Source: Roseomonas rosulenta
GTDB taxonomy: Bacteria; Pseudomonadota; Alphaproteobacteria; Acetobacterales; Acetobacteraceae
Direction: 5' to 3'
Length of the DNA stretch: 36,576 nucleotides
Assembly (NCBI RefSeq): GCF_016106005.1
Contig: NZ_JACADR010000014.1
Span: forward strand, 1 to 36,576
Shown here: piece after piece, positions 13,506 to 22,443 of the stretch
Numbering within the stretch: the stretch's first letter is position 1
Layout: the number at the start of each line of letters is the position of its first letter
The notes under the pieces: generated by a model
What the model was told of the DNA's origin: nothing
Seen by the model: only the letters and a program-made list of their open reading frames with translations
Databases searched by the model: none
Translations under genes and position numbers: made by a program

Positions 13506-16099
13506 GCCGGGGTCCGCCTGGGATTGAGCCGCACCCGCGTGCGCTGGATGCGCTCGTAGCGCGTCGCGCTGTCGCCATGGATGCGGGCGAGATCGGCTTC
13601 ATACAGACTGCTGTCGCTGAGATCGGCGCCGCGGATGTCGGCCCGCGCGAGGCTCGCGCCCGCGAGGTCGGCGCGGGTGATCCGCGCGCCGCGCAGGTCG
13701 GCGACGGTGAAGCGCGCCTCGCGCGCGCGGGCCAGGTCGAAGGACGCGCCGGTCAGCACCGCATCCGAGAAATCGGCGCCTTCGAGGTTGGCGCCGTCGA
13801 ACACCGCGCCCTCCAGCCGGTTGCCGCGCAGGTTCACACCCTTCATCTGCGCGCCGGCGAACCGCGCCCCCGTCAGGTCGCAGGATTCCACGAAGGCCGC
13901 GCGGGTGAGGTCGGCGCCGTCGAATATGGCGCCTGCGGCCTTGGCGCCGACGAACCCCGCCTGAGTCAGCGACGCGCCGCTGAAATCGGCGCCCATCAGC
14001 GATACGCCGACGAAGACCGGCGCACCCAACTGCGCGCCCACCGCCCGCACGCCGTCGAGCGAGGCATCCTTGAGGACCATGTCCTCGGCGACGATGCCAC
14101 TGAGGTCCGCGCCGTCGAGCCGGGCGTCGAACAGCTGCGCCTCGGTAAGTTCCGCCTGCACCAGCCGGGCGCGGCGCAGATCCGTATTGCGCAGCACCAC
14201 CCCGCGCAGCCGCGCGCCCGTGAGGTCCGCCCCGACCAGGTTGGCACGCCCGAGATTGGCGCCGGCGAGGTCGGCCTGCGCGAGCCGCGCGCCCTCCAGC
14301 CGCGCATGGGCGAGCACCGCATTCGACAGTCGCGCACCCGACAGATTCGCCCCGGTGAGATCGGCGCCGTCGAGCCAGGCTTCGGTCAGGTCGAAACCCG
14401 ACAGGTCGAGACCGGCCAGGTCGGCGCCACACAGGTCGAGCCGCCGCCCGCCGCGGCTACCATCGAACAGCCGCGCGCGCACCGCTTCATTGGCCGCCGC
14501 ATCGAGCCGCGGCGCCGGGTCCTGCTCGTCGACGGTGCCGAGGTAGCCGCTGCGCGCGCTTTCTTCGCCCTCGATCCAGAGCTTCGCCAGCGCAGGGTCG
14601 GCGAGTGCGGCGCGTTCCTGCGAAGCATCCTTGCCGGCTGCTTCCAGCGCTGCCGCATCGGCCTCGATGCCTGCGCGGATCCCGGCGGCTGTCGTCCTCG
14701 GCGGGCCGCTCGCCTTCTTCTTGAGGTCGATCGGCGGCTGGCCGGATTCGGCGCTGGCCTCTGCCATCTGCTGCGCCTCAAACGTGTCCGCGTCGCGGCG
14801 GATCTTCTCCGCCTCGGCGCGCACGCGCTCGATCAGGGCGGGTATGCGGTCGAGCGAGGGCGGCGGCTCCTCCTCCTGCGGGCGGACCAGGCCGTGCTTG
14901 TCGGGGTCGAGGCCGGCGGCGGCCATCTCCTCGCGCTGCTTCTCGTATTCGCGCACGCGGCGCTGGAAGGCACGCTTGCGCATCAGGCCCTTGTCCTCGT
15001 GGCGCGCCTTCGCCTCCTCGAGACCGGGGTCGGGAATGATCAGGTCCTCGGGGACCAGCGCGCTGTCGCGCAGCGATTCCAGCAGTCCGTGCTCGGGGTC
15101 GAGCCGGGCGCGCATCACGGCCTCGAACTCCGCCGTCCGGCGCGGGACGCCAAGGCGGTCGGCGCCGATCATCAGCAGCGTGACGTCCCGCGCATCCTCC
15201 TCGTCCACCCGGGTGCGGCCGTGATGGATCATCACCAGGCGCTTCTGCGCGGGGAAGAACCACACCGTGGTGAGCACCAGCGGCACGTCCTCGAGCCGAC
15301 CGGAGCCGCGGCGCTCGATCAGGATGCGCGTCTGGATGCCTGGCAGGCGGCCGGTGATCTCGGCCTCGGTCGGGTGAAGGTTGGACAGCGCGTAGTCCTC
15401 GTCGCCGCGCAGGAAGCCCGGAAAGCGCTGGTCCGGGCTCGCGGCCATGAAGATGCGCCAGTCGATGTCGCGGGCGAAGCCGGGGAAATCCTCCTCGAGC
15501 CAGCGCTGGTCGTGGGTGCCGGCAAGCTTCGAGCGCTGCGGCCAGGTCATGTCGATCGCGCCGTAGTTCACCGGTTCGGGCGAAGAGGGGCGCGGCGCGC
15601 CCTGCGGCAGCACGACATTCGGCAGCGCGACGCGGAAGCCCACGCCCGGGATCGGCATTTCCTCGATGCCGCGCCCGAGCGGATTCTGCGCGTATTTCGG
15701 GCCGCCATAGGCGCGGTCCCAGCCCAGCGGCATTTCGGTGAAGGGCAGCGGGGCCGTCGGCACGCCGTCCTGGATGTAGCGGTCGCCGACGGCGGCGAGG
15801 CGCTTGGTCACGGCGCCCAGGCGCACCGATGTCGTGATGGTCTGCACCGGCCGCCCGCCCGGGGCGAAGGCGCTGCCGGTAACGAGGAATTCAGCCGCCG
15901 TCTTGGGTAGCACGAGGTCGACCGCCTGGCCCGGCGGCAACACCTCCGGCAGGAACTTCCACATCGCGATGTCGCCGAGCAGGCCCGGCGTATCGCCCAT
16001 CGGGCAGAAGCTGACGGCGGCGACGCTGAGGAAGAACTTACGTCCGAACTCGACCGGGCGCGTCAGCGCCCCCAGCGCGAAAGGCTTCAGGATCTTCAT
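13502..16099 (-). CDS. DUF2169 adaptor fused to pentapeptide repeats
   Basis: The 865-residue protein has two parts. Residues 1 to about 330 are a DUF2169 domain (KPFALGALTRPVEFG at the start, then MPLGWDRAYGGPKYAQNPLG and TVWFFPAQKRLVMIHHG). DUF2169 proteins act as adaptors that load PAAR-like tips and effectors on VgrG. Residues about 340-540 are a charged helical, probably coiled, linker with EKQREEMAAAG. Residues about 545 to the end are some 60 pentapeptide repeats of the GADLTGA type, ending with a basic tail. The ATG at 16099 lies 19 bases after the small membrane-protein gene. The complementary strand also reads open for 800 codons, an effect of the repeated composition. Confidence 0.92.
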   Translation of the reverse strand: MKILKPFALGALTRPVEFGRKFFLSVAAVSFCPMGDTPGLLGDIAMWKFLPEVLPPGQAVDLVLPKTAAEFLVTGSAFAPGGRPVQTITTSVRLGAVTKRLAAVGDRYIQDGVPTAPLPFTEMPLGWDRAYGGPKYAQNPLGRGIEEMPIPGVGFRVALPNVVLPQGAPRPSSPEPVNYGAIDMTWPQRSKLAGTHDQRWLEEDFPGFARDIDWRIFMAASPDQRFPGFLRGDEDYALSNLHPTEAEITGRLPGIQTRILIERRGSGRLEDVPLVLTTVWFFPAQKRLVMIHHGRTRVDEEDARDVTLLMIGADRLGVPRRTAEFEAVMRARLDPEHGLLESLRDSALVPEDLIIPDPGLEEAKARHEDKGLMRKRAFQRRVREYEKQREEMAAAGLDPDKHGLVRPQEEEPPPSLDRIPALIERVRAEAEKIRRDADTFEAQQMAEASAESGQPPIDLKKKASGPPRTTAAGIRAGIEADAAALEAAGKDASQERAALADPALAKLWIEGEESARSGYLGTVDEQDPAPRLDAAANEAVRARLFDGSRGGRRLDLCGADLAGLDLSGFDLTEAWLDGADLTGANLSGARLSNAVLAHARLEGARLAQADLAGANLGRANLVGADLTGARLRGVVLRNTDLRRARLVQAELTEAQLFDARLDGADLSGIVAEDMVLKDASLDGVRAVGAQLGAPVFVGVSLMGADFSGASLTQAGFVGAKAAGAIFDGADLTRAAFVESCDLTGARFAGAQMKGVNLRGNRLEGAVFDGANLEGADFSDAVLTGASFDLARAREARFTVADLRGARITRADLAGASLARADIRGADLSDSSLYEADLARIHGDSATRYERIQRTRVRLNPRRTPA

Positions 16100-16118
16100 G
16101 GACGCCCCTGGCCTGGTA

Positions 16119-16481
16119 TCATGGCATCACCGCCACCCGCTCGGGATGATTTGGGTCGTAGCGCAGGTCGAACTGCCGCCCGGGCATGAAGAACGGCACG
16201 TCAGCGGTCGAGGGAATGCGCGTGAGCGAGGCGCGCCAGGGCGCACGGCCTGGCGCGGACACCTCCAGGTGCACGGTGATCTCAGGCACGCGCTCAATGC
16301 CGAAGTGGCGGCCGGTCTCGGTGATGTCAACCACCGTCGCGGTCGCCGGCAGGCCCTCGGCGCGGATACGCTTCTCCTGGAAGTGGCGCAGCACGTTCGG
16401 CCCGAAGATCACCGTCGGCACCGCCAGCGCCACGCCGAGCACCGCCACCACGATCGCCAGGATCATCCAGTCCCCGCGCAT
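16119..16481 (-). CDS. Small membrane protein, DUF3592-like
   Basis: The 120-residue protein has one membrane helix at about residues 5-25 (LAIVVAVLGVALAVPTVIFG), then a soluble beta domain with LPATATVVDITETG and the C-terminal FFMPGRQFDLRYDPNHPERVAVM. The 'YDP-x-P-x-x-V' ending is typical of DUF3592. With an N-in start the domain would face the periplasm. It sits seven bases after VgrG inside the secretion operon. Its role there is unknown; an immunity or anchoring function is possible but unsupported. Confidence 0.78.
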   Translation of the reverse strand: MRGDWMILAIVVAVLGVALAVPTVIFGPNVLRHFQEKRIRAEGLPATATVVDITETGRHFGIERVPEITVHLEVSAPGRAPWRASLTRIPSTADVPFFMPGRQFDLRYDPNHPERVAVMP

Positions 16482-16488
16482 CCCGCAA

Positions 16489-18699
16489 TCACGCCGAGTA
16501 CAGCTTCAGGCCGCGCTTTGCAGCGAAGGCCTCGCTGTTCGTCTTGAGCGCCTTGTTCTTGATCTCGACGCCGCCGGTCTTGATCGCCATGCCGAAGGTG
16601 TCGAGCTTGAGGCCGAAATTGTCGATCTTCACGCCGCCATTGTTCACCGAGATGCCGGAGTTGTCGTTCTTCACGGCGGCCGTGCCGGTCTTCAGGACAT
16701 AGGCGTCGCCCGAGGCCAAGCCGGTCTTGAACCAGGACGGCCCAATCTGCTTGATCGACGGCGCGGTCAGCGTGATCGAGACCATCGAGGTCACGCTGAT
16801 GGCGGCCGGCGACCACATCGAGATGCCCCCGACGGCCTTCAGGTCGTAGGCACCGGGAACGACGGTGATGGAATAGTCGCCGAACACCGTCTCGGTGAAG
16901 CTGCCGATGACCTTGCGCTCCTCGTTGGCCATGAAGGTCTCGGTCACATTGCCGTTGACCGTGCGGAATTCGGTCTTCTGGACAAGTTCCGTGAAGTGGC
17001 CGTTGACCGTGGTATTCTTATCGTTGCCAACGGTCAGCGTCTCGTCGTTCTTGATCTCGGTCGTGCGGTTACCGGTACCGCTGCCCACGCCCACCTTGCG
17101 CGTCTCGTTGTTCTCGACCACGGTGTCGAGATCCTTTTCGGCGTGGACGTAGATCTGCTCGGAGCCCTTCAGATCCTCGAAGCGTATCTCGTTGAAGTTC
17201 TCGGTGCCGCCGCCTTTTGACGATCGGGTCTTGATGCCGGACTTCGTCTTTTCGCCGGGCAGCGCGTAGGGATACATGTTCTCGGCGTTGTAGACGCGCC
17301 CGGTGATGATCGGCCGGTCGGGATCACCCTCCAGGAAGTCGACGATCACCTCCTGGCCGATGCGCGGGATGTGGAACTGGCCCCAGTTCTGCCCTGCCCA
17401 GCCCTGCGAGACGCGGATCCAGCACGAGGAATTCTCGTTCTTCTGGCCAAGCCGGTCCCAGTGGAACTGCACCTTCACGCGTCCGTACTTGTCGGTGTGG
17501 ATCTCCTCGCCGCCCGGGCCGGTGACGATCGCGGTCTGCGGGCCCTGGACGAAGGGGCGCGGCGTGACACGTTCGGGGCGGTACTTCACGTTCTGCGGAA
17601 TGCAGACGAACTCGTTGCCGTAGAATGGCTCGCGCTGCTGGGCCAGGTCGTCGCGACGGCGCCGGCCGATGCCGCGGTGGCGCTCGCTCGCAGCCCAGTC
17701 CTGGTCGGTCCAGTGGCTGTAGTCCTGCGCGCGGTGCCGCACCTCGGTCAGCAGCACCTCGGGGTTGGGCGTGCCGGTGATCGTCACGCGCGCGCCGGCG
17801 ACGAATTCGGCAACCCCGCTGTCGCCGCGACGCACCAGGTGGAAGGTCTCCTCGTTTTCGATGCGGTGCTTGGCCACGTCGGTACCCGCGCTGGTCTGAA
17901 GATAGATGCCCGGGTAGTCGAAGCGCTCGCGCTTCTTCATCTCGGCGACGTTGATGGTGGTCGGCTGCGTCGCCTCGAGCGAGAGCGAGGGCGTCTCGAA
18001 GTTGAAGTCGCGCAGCGTCCACTTGCCGGAGCGCACCACAATCTCCTCGTCGAGGCTCATCACCGAGCTGCGCGGGTCCTCGCCTAGGTAGCTCACCTCG
18101 CCGAGCGGGATGGTCGGGGCCGAGACGTTGCTGTCGGCGAGCACCAGCTTGTGGTCGTCCTCCGAGTGCTCGTGCCAGTAGAAGATGCCTTCCTGCTCCA
18201 TCAGGCGCTGGATGAAGTCGAGCGCGCTCTCGCGGTACTGCACGACGTATTCGCGGGGCTGATAGGTCCCGAGCAGCTTCTTCTCGACGCTGGTGACACC
18301 GTGGAGCTGCAGCACCTCCATGATGATGTCGGGGATGGTCTTCTCCTGGAAGATCCGGCAGTCGCTGGTGCGCGAGAGGAACCACAGCGTCGGCACCACC
18401 TCCGCATGCCACTCGATGCCATCCCCGCGACCGGCCATGCCGCGCCGCAGCCGCTTGATGTGGCCGTGCAGGCAGCGCCGCTCGATGCCGCTCTCGGCCT
18501 CGGGCCAGCCCATCTTGATGCTGACCGCCGTGCCGAGCAGCCTCGCAACCTGCGCCGGCTCGGCCTCGGAGACGAAGCTGATGTTGAAGAGGTAGGGCTG
18601 CGAGATCCGCTCCTCGCCCTCGAGCTCGGTCAGCATCGCGAGGTCGGGCCCGAGCGTCGTCTGGATCTCGAGCACACGCGTCGTCTGAGAGTAGCTCAC
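16489..18699 (-). CDS. vgrG: VgrG type VI secretion spike protein
   Basis: The 736-residue protein is a VgrG. The N-terminal gp27-like part covers about residues 1-400 (RCLHGHIKRL, FIQRLMEQEGIFYWHEH, LTEVRHRAQDYSHW). The gp5-like OB region follows with EIHTDKYGRVKVQFHWDRLG, SCWIRVSQGWAGQNWG and FLEGDPDRPIITGRVYN. The end is a long beta-needle with short repeats such as ETRKVGVGSG and VKIDNFGLKLDTFG. The needle has no added enzyme domain. I chose GTG 18699, with GGAGG at 18713-18709; the frame is open further upstream but loses protein-like composition. It is the first gene of the six-gene secretion operon. Confidence 0.95.
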   Translation of the reverse strand: MSYSQTTRVLEIQTTLGPDLAMLTELEGEERISQPYLFNISFVSEAEPAQVARLLGTAVSIKMGWPEAESGIERRCLHGHIKRLRRGMAGRGDGIEWHAEVVPTLWFLSRTSDCRIFQEKTIPDIIMEVLQLHGVTSVEKKLLGTYQPREYVVQYRESALDFIQRLMEQEGIFYWHEHSEDDHKLVLADSNVSAPTIPLGEVSYLGEDPRSSVMSLDEEIVVRSGKWTLRDFNFETPSLSLEATQPTTINVAEMKKRERFDYPGIYLQTSAGTDVAKHRIENEETFHLVRRGDSGVAEFVAGARVTITGTPNPEVLLTEVRHRAQDYSHWTDQDWAASERHRGIGRRRRDDLAQQREPFYGNEFVCIPQNVKYRPERVTPRPFVQGPQTAIVTGPGGEEIHTDKYGRVKVQFHWDRLGQKNENSSCWIRVSQGWAGQNWGQFHIPRIGQEVIVDFLEGDPDRPIITGRVYNAENMYPYALPGEKTKSGIKTRSSKGGGTENFNEIRFEDLKGSEQIYVHAEKDLDTVVENNETRKVGVGSGTGNRTTEIKNDETLTVGNDKNTTVNGHFTELVQKTEFRTVNGNVTETFMANEERKVIGSFTETVFGDYSITVVPGAYDLKAVGGISMWSPAAISVTSMVSITLTAPSIKQIGPSWFKTGLASGDAYVLKTGTAAVKNDNSGISVNNGGVKIDNFGLKLDTFGMAIKTGGVEIKNKALKTNSEAFAAKRGLKLYSA

Positions 18700-19252
18700 G
18701 TCACTCTGCCTCCATCGGCGTGGCCCATAACGGACCCGCACCGTACTGCGCCGCCACCGGGCGAAAAGGTCATGGCTCGGCGCGAAGCACGCACCACCGG
18801 CGTGGGCGCGGCGATGAAGCGTTGCACAGGCGCGCGGGCGGCAAGCGCCCGGCGTGGCGACGGGCTCGGGATCGGCAGGATGGTCGGGCTCTCTGGGGGC
18901 AGCATGATCGGTCTGACACCTCCCCGGCGCCGGGCCTGCGCGATGGCCCTGGCGGCGCCCATCCTGCTGACCTGCGCGGTCGCCGCGCAAGTGCTCCAGC
19001 GCACGCCCGACGCGGCTCCGCTAGACGTTCATCGCCGTCATCCGCACGACGCAGGCGACGGTATGGCAGAATGTCCCGCCGGGCCTCGGTTCCGCCTTCC
19101 CGGCGCGGGCCTGGATCACGGGGCGCGGGGCAATGACCGGCAGGCGCCGGATGTCGTGCCGGAGGCGGCGCGCTGCGGCAGGCGCCCGTGGATCGTGCCA
19201 TCCGCGCCTCGGGCGGCACCGGGTTCGGTGGCGAATATCGCCGGAGCTCCCC
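18700..19252. other. Intergenic stretch, no convincing gene
   Basis: Between the vgrG start and the end of the glycosyltransferase gene lie 553 bases. Open frames exist on both strands (for example plus 18720-19136 and minus 18770-19219), but all are Arg/Pro/Ala-rich, with no domain, no good start site and poor codon pattern. The part next to 18699 should hold the vgrG promoter, but no clear -35/-10 pair is visible. No terminator-like hairpin with a T-tract was found. Confidence 0.5.
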
Positions 19253-21232
19253 TCATCGCTCCCCTGTCCGCCGCCCCGCGCGCATCGCGATGTCGGCCAG
19301 AAGGCCGGCCATGTCGGTCTCCGTCGTTCCCGCCGCGCCGACACGGGTGTGCAGCTTGACCAGCAGGGCTGTTCGCTGCGCCTCGTCCGGCCGCAGACGA
19401 ACGGCCGAGCCGCCCGGCTCCACGCGCGTCACCTCGGCGCGCACGCGGCCGATGCCCTCGATCGCAACCTCGAGCTCGTCCCCGGTCACGAGGAAGGGAC
19501 CGCCACGCAGCCAGGCATCCTCGAGGGTGAGGCGCATCAGCCAGGCGCTGCCTTCGCGGCCGGACGCGTAAAGCCCGACGCGCTCCGGCACGATGCGCGT
19601 CGCGGTCCCGGCGCGCGGCAATTCGACGCATACGGCCATGGAGACCAAGAGCACGACCAGGTTGTAGATCGTCCAGGCGAGGATCACCCACTTCCCGTCC
19701 CCGGCATCACGGTCGAAGACGATGTCGGTCGCCGGGGTGAAGAACAGCCCGCCCAGCGTCAGCAGGAAGATCAGCAGGAGAGGCCGCAGGAACGGCCATT
19801 GCACGACGATGCGCGTGCGGTCGCCGCCCTTGGACGTGACCTTGAACTTGTGGCCCTTGGGCTTCGTGATCCCGATGATCACGGCCTTCGTGATCTCGCG
19901 CGCACCGAGCAGCTGGCTGACATCGTTGAGCACCGGCACGATGAGCCCGCCCGAGATCCAGTTCACCGCCACCAGCACGGCGATGAAGTAGGGCAGGAAG
20001 TACTCGATCACGCCGGCGACCGGGGCGTTCACCACGGTGATGCCGAAGTACCAGTATGCCAGCGGCGTCACGAGGCAGGCGAGCCGGAACGGATAGGTCG
20101 TCGCCCAGTAGAGGAAGCTGTCGACGAGCCCGACGCGGTCGCGCAGCCGCAGGCGGTTCCGCGCCAGGGGCCCCGACGGGCCGCGCACGATCTGCATCAG
20201 GCCGAGGCACCAGCGCCCGCGCTGGGTGATGTATTCGCCGAGCCCCTCGGGCGCGAGGCCCTCGGTCAGCGGCTCGTTGAGGTAGGCGGTTCCGTAGCCT
20301 TCCTCCTGCAGGCGCAGGGTGATGAGGTAGTCCTCCGTCACCGAGCCAACCGGGAAGCCGCCGATCGCCTCGAGCGCCGCCCAGCGCATGACCGAGGAGG
20401 TGCCGCAGCAGAACGCCAGGCCCCAGGCGTCGCGCGCGGGCTGGACGTGGTCGAAGAAGAAGCGCTGTTCGTCCGGATAGGTGCGCCCGAGGCCGAGGTT
20501 CTGCTGGATCGGGTCCTGGTTGAAGAAGTGCTGCGGGGTCTGCACCAGCCCCACCTTCGGGTCGTGGAACAGCGCCAGCGCGCGGTCGAGGAAGTCCCGG
20601 TGCGGCACGAAATCCGCATCCAACACGGCGACGAAGTCGGGCGGCCGGTCGAGGGCGCGCAGCGTCGCGAAGGCGGCGTTGATGTTGCCCGCCTTGGCGT
20701 GCGCATTGTCCGCGCGCGTCAGGTAGCGCGCGCCCAGTCTTTCGCACAGCGCGCGCAGCCAGTCCCTGCGGCCGTCGTCCAGCACCCAGACGCGGGTCGC
20801 CGGATGGCGCAGCGCGAGCGCGCCGGCGATGGTGCGCTCGAGGATCGGCTCCTCCTCGTTGTAGGTCGCGATCAGCACGTCCACGACCGGCGGCGGCGCC
20901 GCACCCCACCAGCCGGTATGCGCGTCGGCCTCCTCGGAGCGGTCGCGCCGGCGCGACAGGATCACGAAGGCGATCGAGGAGGAGACCAGCGTCGTCGCCT
21001 CGAGCAGCGCGAAGCCCCAGCCGACCAGCGCATCGATCGTCCAGTCGAGTTCGGGGATGGTCTCGGCGAAGCGCCAGGCCATGTAGCGCCAGGCCAGCAC
21101 GATCGCGATCCCGCACAGCACCCCCCGCAGCACGGGGTTGTCCCGCCGTGCCAGAGGCAGCACCACCAGCGCGATGCCCAGCACGACCAGCGACGGACCG
21201 AAGGCCGCGGCATAGTCGCCGAGGAGAAGCAT
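19253..21232 (-). CDS. Processive GT2 glycosyltransferase, cellulose synthase-like
   Basis: The 659-residue inner-membrane protein resembles BcsA/Alg8-type synthases. Two or three N-terminal membrane helices (residues about 10-95) precede the catalytic domain with VDVLIATYNEEE, the D-A-D motif at 205-207, TED at 299-301 and QRGRW at 337-341. These four motifs define a processive polymer synthase. Further helices follow at about 365-560. The last 100 residues look like a degenerate PilZ domain: LEDAWLRGG stands where D/N-x-S-x-x-G is expected and no clean R-x3-R is visible, so cyclic-di-GMP binding is doubtful. The ATG at 21232 overlaps the stop of the HlyD-like gene (TGATG). The polymer cannot be named. 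Confidence 0.9.
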   Translation of the reverse strand: MLLLGDYAAAFGPSLVVLGIALVVLPLARRDNPVLRGVLCGIAIVLAWRYMAWRFAETIPELDWTIDALVGWGFALLEATTLVSSSIAFVILSRRRDRSEEADAHTGWWGAAPPPVVDVLIATYNEEEPILERTIAGALALRHPATRVWVLDDGRRDWLRALCERLGARYLTRADNAHAKAGNINAAFATLRALDRPPDFVAVLDADFVPHRDFLDRALALFHDPKVGLVQTPQHFFNQDPIQQNLGLGRTYPDEQRFFFDHVQPARDAWGLAFCCGTSSVMRWAALEAIGGFPVGSVTEDYLITLRLQEEGYGTAYLNEPLTEGLAPEGLGEYITQRGRWCLGLMQIVRGPSGPLARNRLRLRDRVGLVDSFLYWATTYPFRLACLVTPLAYWYFGITVVNAPVAGVIEYFLPYFIAVLVAVNWISGGLIVPVLNDVSQLLGAREITKAVIIGITKPKGHKFKVTSKGGDRTRIVVQWPFLRPLLLIFLLTLGGLFFTPATDIVFDRDAGDGKWVILAWTIYNLVVLLVSMAVCVELPRAGTATRIVPERVGLYASGREGSAWLMRLTLEDAWLRGGPFLVTGDELEVAIEGIGRVRAEVTRVEPGGSAVRLRPDEAQRTALLVKLHTRVGAAGTTETDMAGLLADIAMRAGRRTGER

Positions 21233-22443
21233 CAAAAGAGCCCGAACAGCGCCATCAGCCGCCGCAGCGCATCGAGCGGTCGCCCGGCGAAGACCGCCCG
21301 CCCGGTGCGGCCGACCGCGCAGGCGAGGGCGGGGTCGCTGGCGAGCGCGGGCACCGAGATCGCGACGTCGAACCGCTTGAGATGCTCCGCGCTCGGCCCG
21401 ACGGCGAGGCTGCGGTAGATCGTCTCCGCACCCGATCCGGCCAGTCGCGCCACCACGCCGTCGAAGACGCGCCCGTCGTCGAACAGCCGGAACTGCACCG
21501 CATCGCCGACCTTGAGGCGGTTGTAGACGGCTTCGCGCACGCTTGCGGTCACGAGGGTCGTGCTGCAATCCACCAGCCGCAGCAGGTCCTGCGCCCGGCG
21601 AACATACTCCCCGCTGCCGGTCATGACCTCCCACAGCACGCCCGGCGCAGGCGAGGTGATGACGGCATCGCGGAAGCGGGCGAGCCGGACCCGTTCCTCG
21701 TCGATCACGGCCTCGAGGATGGCGATCCGGCGGTTGCGCTCGCGCACTTCGGCCGAGAGCTCGCCGATCCTCTGGTCGAGCTCGCGCACGCGCTGCTGCG
21801 AGGACGGGGCATCATTGTAGGAATCGCCCAGGAAGACGCCGCGCCGCGCGGCCTCGGCCTCGATGGTGAGGTAGACGATGCGGTTGCGCGCGGCCTCGAC
21901 CTCCTGGCCGGCGACCTCGAAGGTCGCGCGGGCCCGGTTGAAGTCGGCCGCGGTCTGGATGCCCTGGCGGGCGAGGTCGGTCGCGCGACGGCTGGTCGCG
22001 TCGGCCTCGCGCAGCCGTGCCTGCGCGGCTTCGAGCGAGGCATTCGCCTCGGCAAGGCGCGCCTCGACCTGCCGCGTGCGGCCGGTGCCGTAGTCCTGGG
22101 ACTGCTGCACATAGGCCGCGCGGCTGGTGACGAGGGCGCTGGTGAGATCCTCGAGGCGGCGCAGGTCGGCCTCGGCCAGGGCGAGGGTCTGGCGCAGGTC
22201 GGTCAGGCGAAGCTCGTCCGGCCGGGGATCCGTGACGGTGCCGAGCGGCTCGTTCGCATCGAGCCTCGTGCCGAGGTTGCGAACGCGGAGGTTCAGGACG
22301 CCGTCCACCGGCGCGCGGACGATCACGACCTGCGCGTTGACCATGGCATTGGCCGACACGCCGGCCATCTGCTCCCCGACGATGACATAGAGCCCGACGC
22401 CGGCGAGGGCGATCCCGGCCGCGACCTTCAACCATCTGTTCAT
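21232..22443 (-). CDS. HlyD/Alg44-like periplasmic adaptor
   Basis: The 403-residue protein has an N-terminal membrane anchor (about residues 5-25). A biotinyl-lipoyl-like strand pair follows with VVIVRAPVDGVLNLRV, then a long helical hairpin of about 180 residues (LAEADLRRLEDL to LDQRIGELSAEVRERNRRI). The second lipoyl half is VITSPAPGVLWEVMTGSGEYVRRAQDLLRLVD and a beta-barrel closes the fold. This is the membrane-fusion-protein architecture. Located between a sensor and a polymer synthase, it probably guides the polymer across the periplasm, as Alg44 does for alginate. ATG 22443 overlaps the sensor stop by four bases. No outer-membrane porin gene is nearby. Confidence 0.9.
   Translation of the reverse strand: MNRWLKVAAGIALAGVGLYVIVGEQMAGVSANAMVNAQVVIVRAPVDGVLNLRVRNLGTRLDANEPLGTVTDPRPDELRLTDLRQTLALAEADLRRLEDLTSALVTSRAAYVQQSQDYGTGRTRQVEARLAEANASLEAAQARLREADATSRRATDLARQGIQTAADFNRARATFEVAGQEVEAARNRIVYLTIEAEAARRGVFLGDSYNDAPSSQQRVRELDQRIGELSAEVRERNRRIAILEAVIDEERVRLARFRDAVITSPAPGVLWEVMTGSGEYVRRAQDLLRLVDCSTTLVTASVREAVYNRLKVGDAVQFRLFDDGRVFDGVVARLAGSGAETIYRSLAVGPSAEHLKRFDVAISVPALASDPALACAVGRTGRAVFAGRPLDALRRLMALFGLF

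Noticed and set aside
13499-15910. An 803-codon plus-strand frame opposite the DUF2169-pentapeptide gene.
   Set aside because: It mirrors the pentapeptide repeats of the minus strand and looks like a by-product of that repeated GC-rich composition; no start signal or domain.
18720-19136. A plus-strand frame as a new gene next to vgrG.
   Set aside because: No ribosome-binding site, Arg/Pro-rich, and no recognisable domain; opposite frames are equally open.
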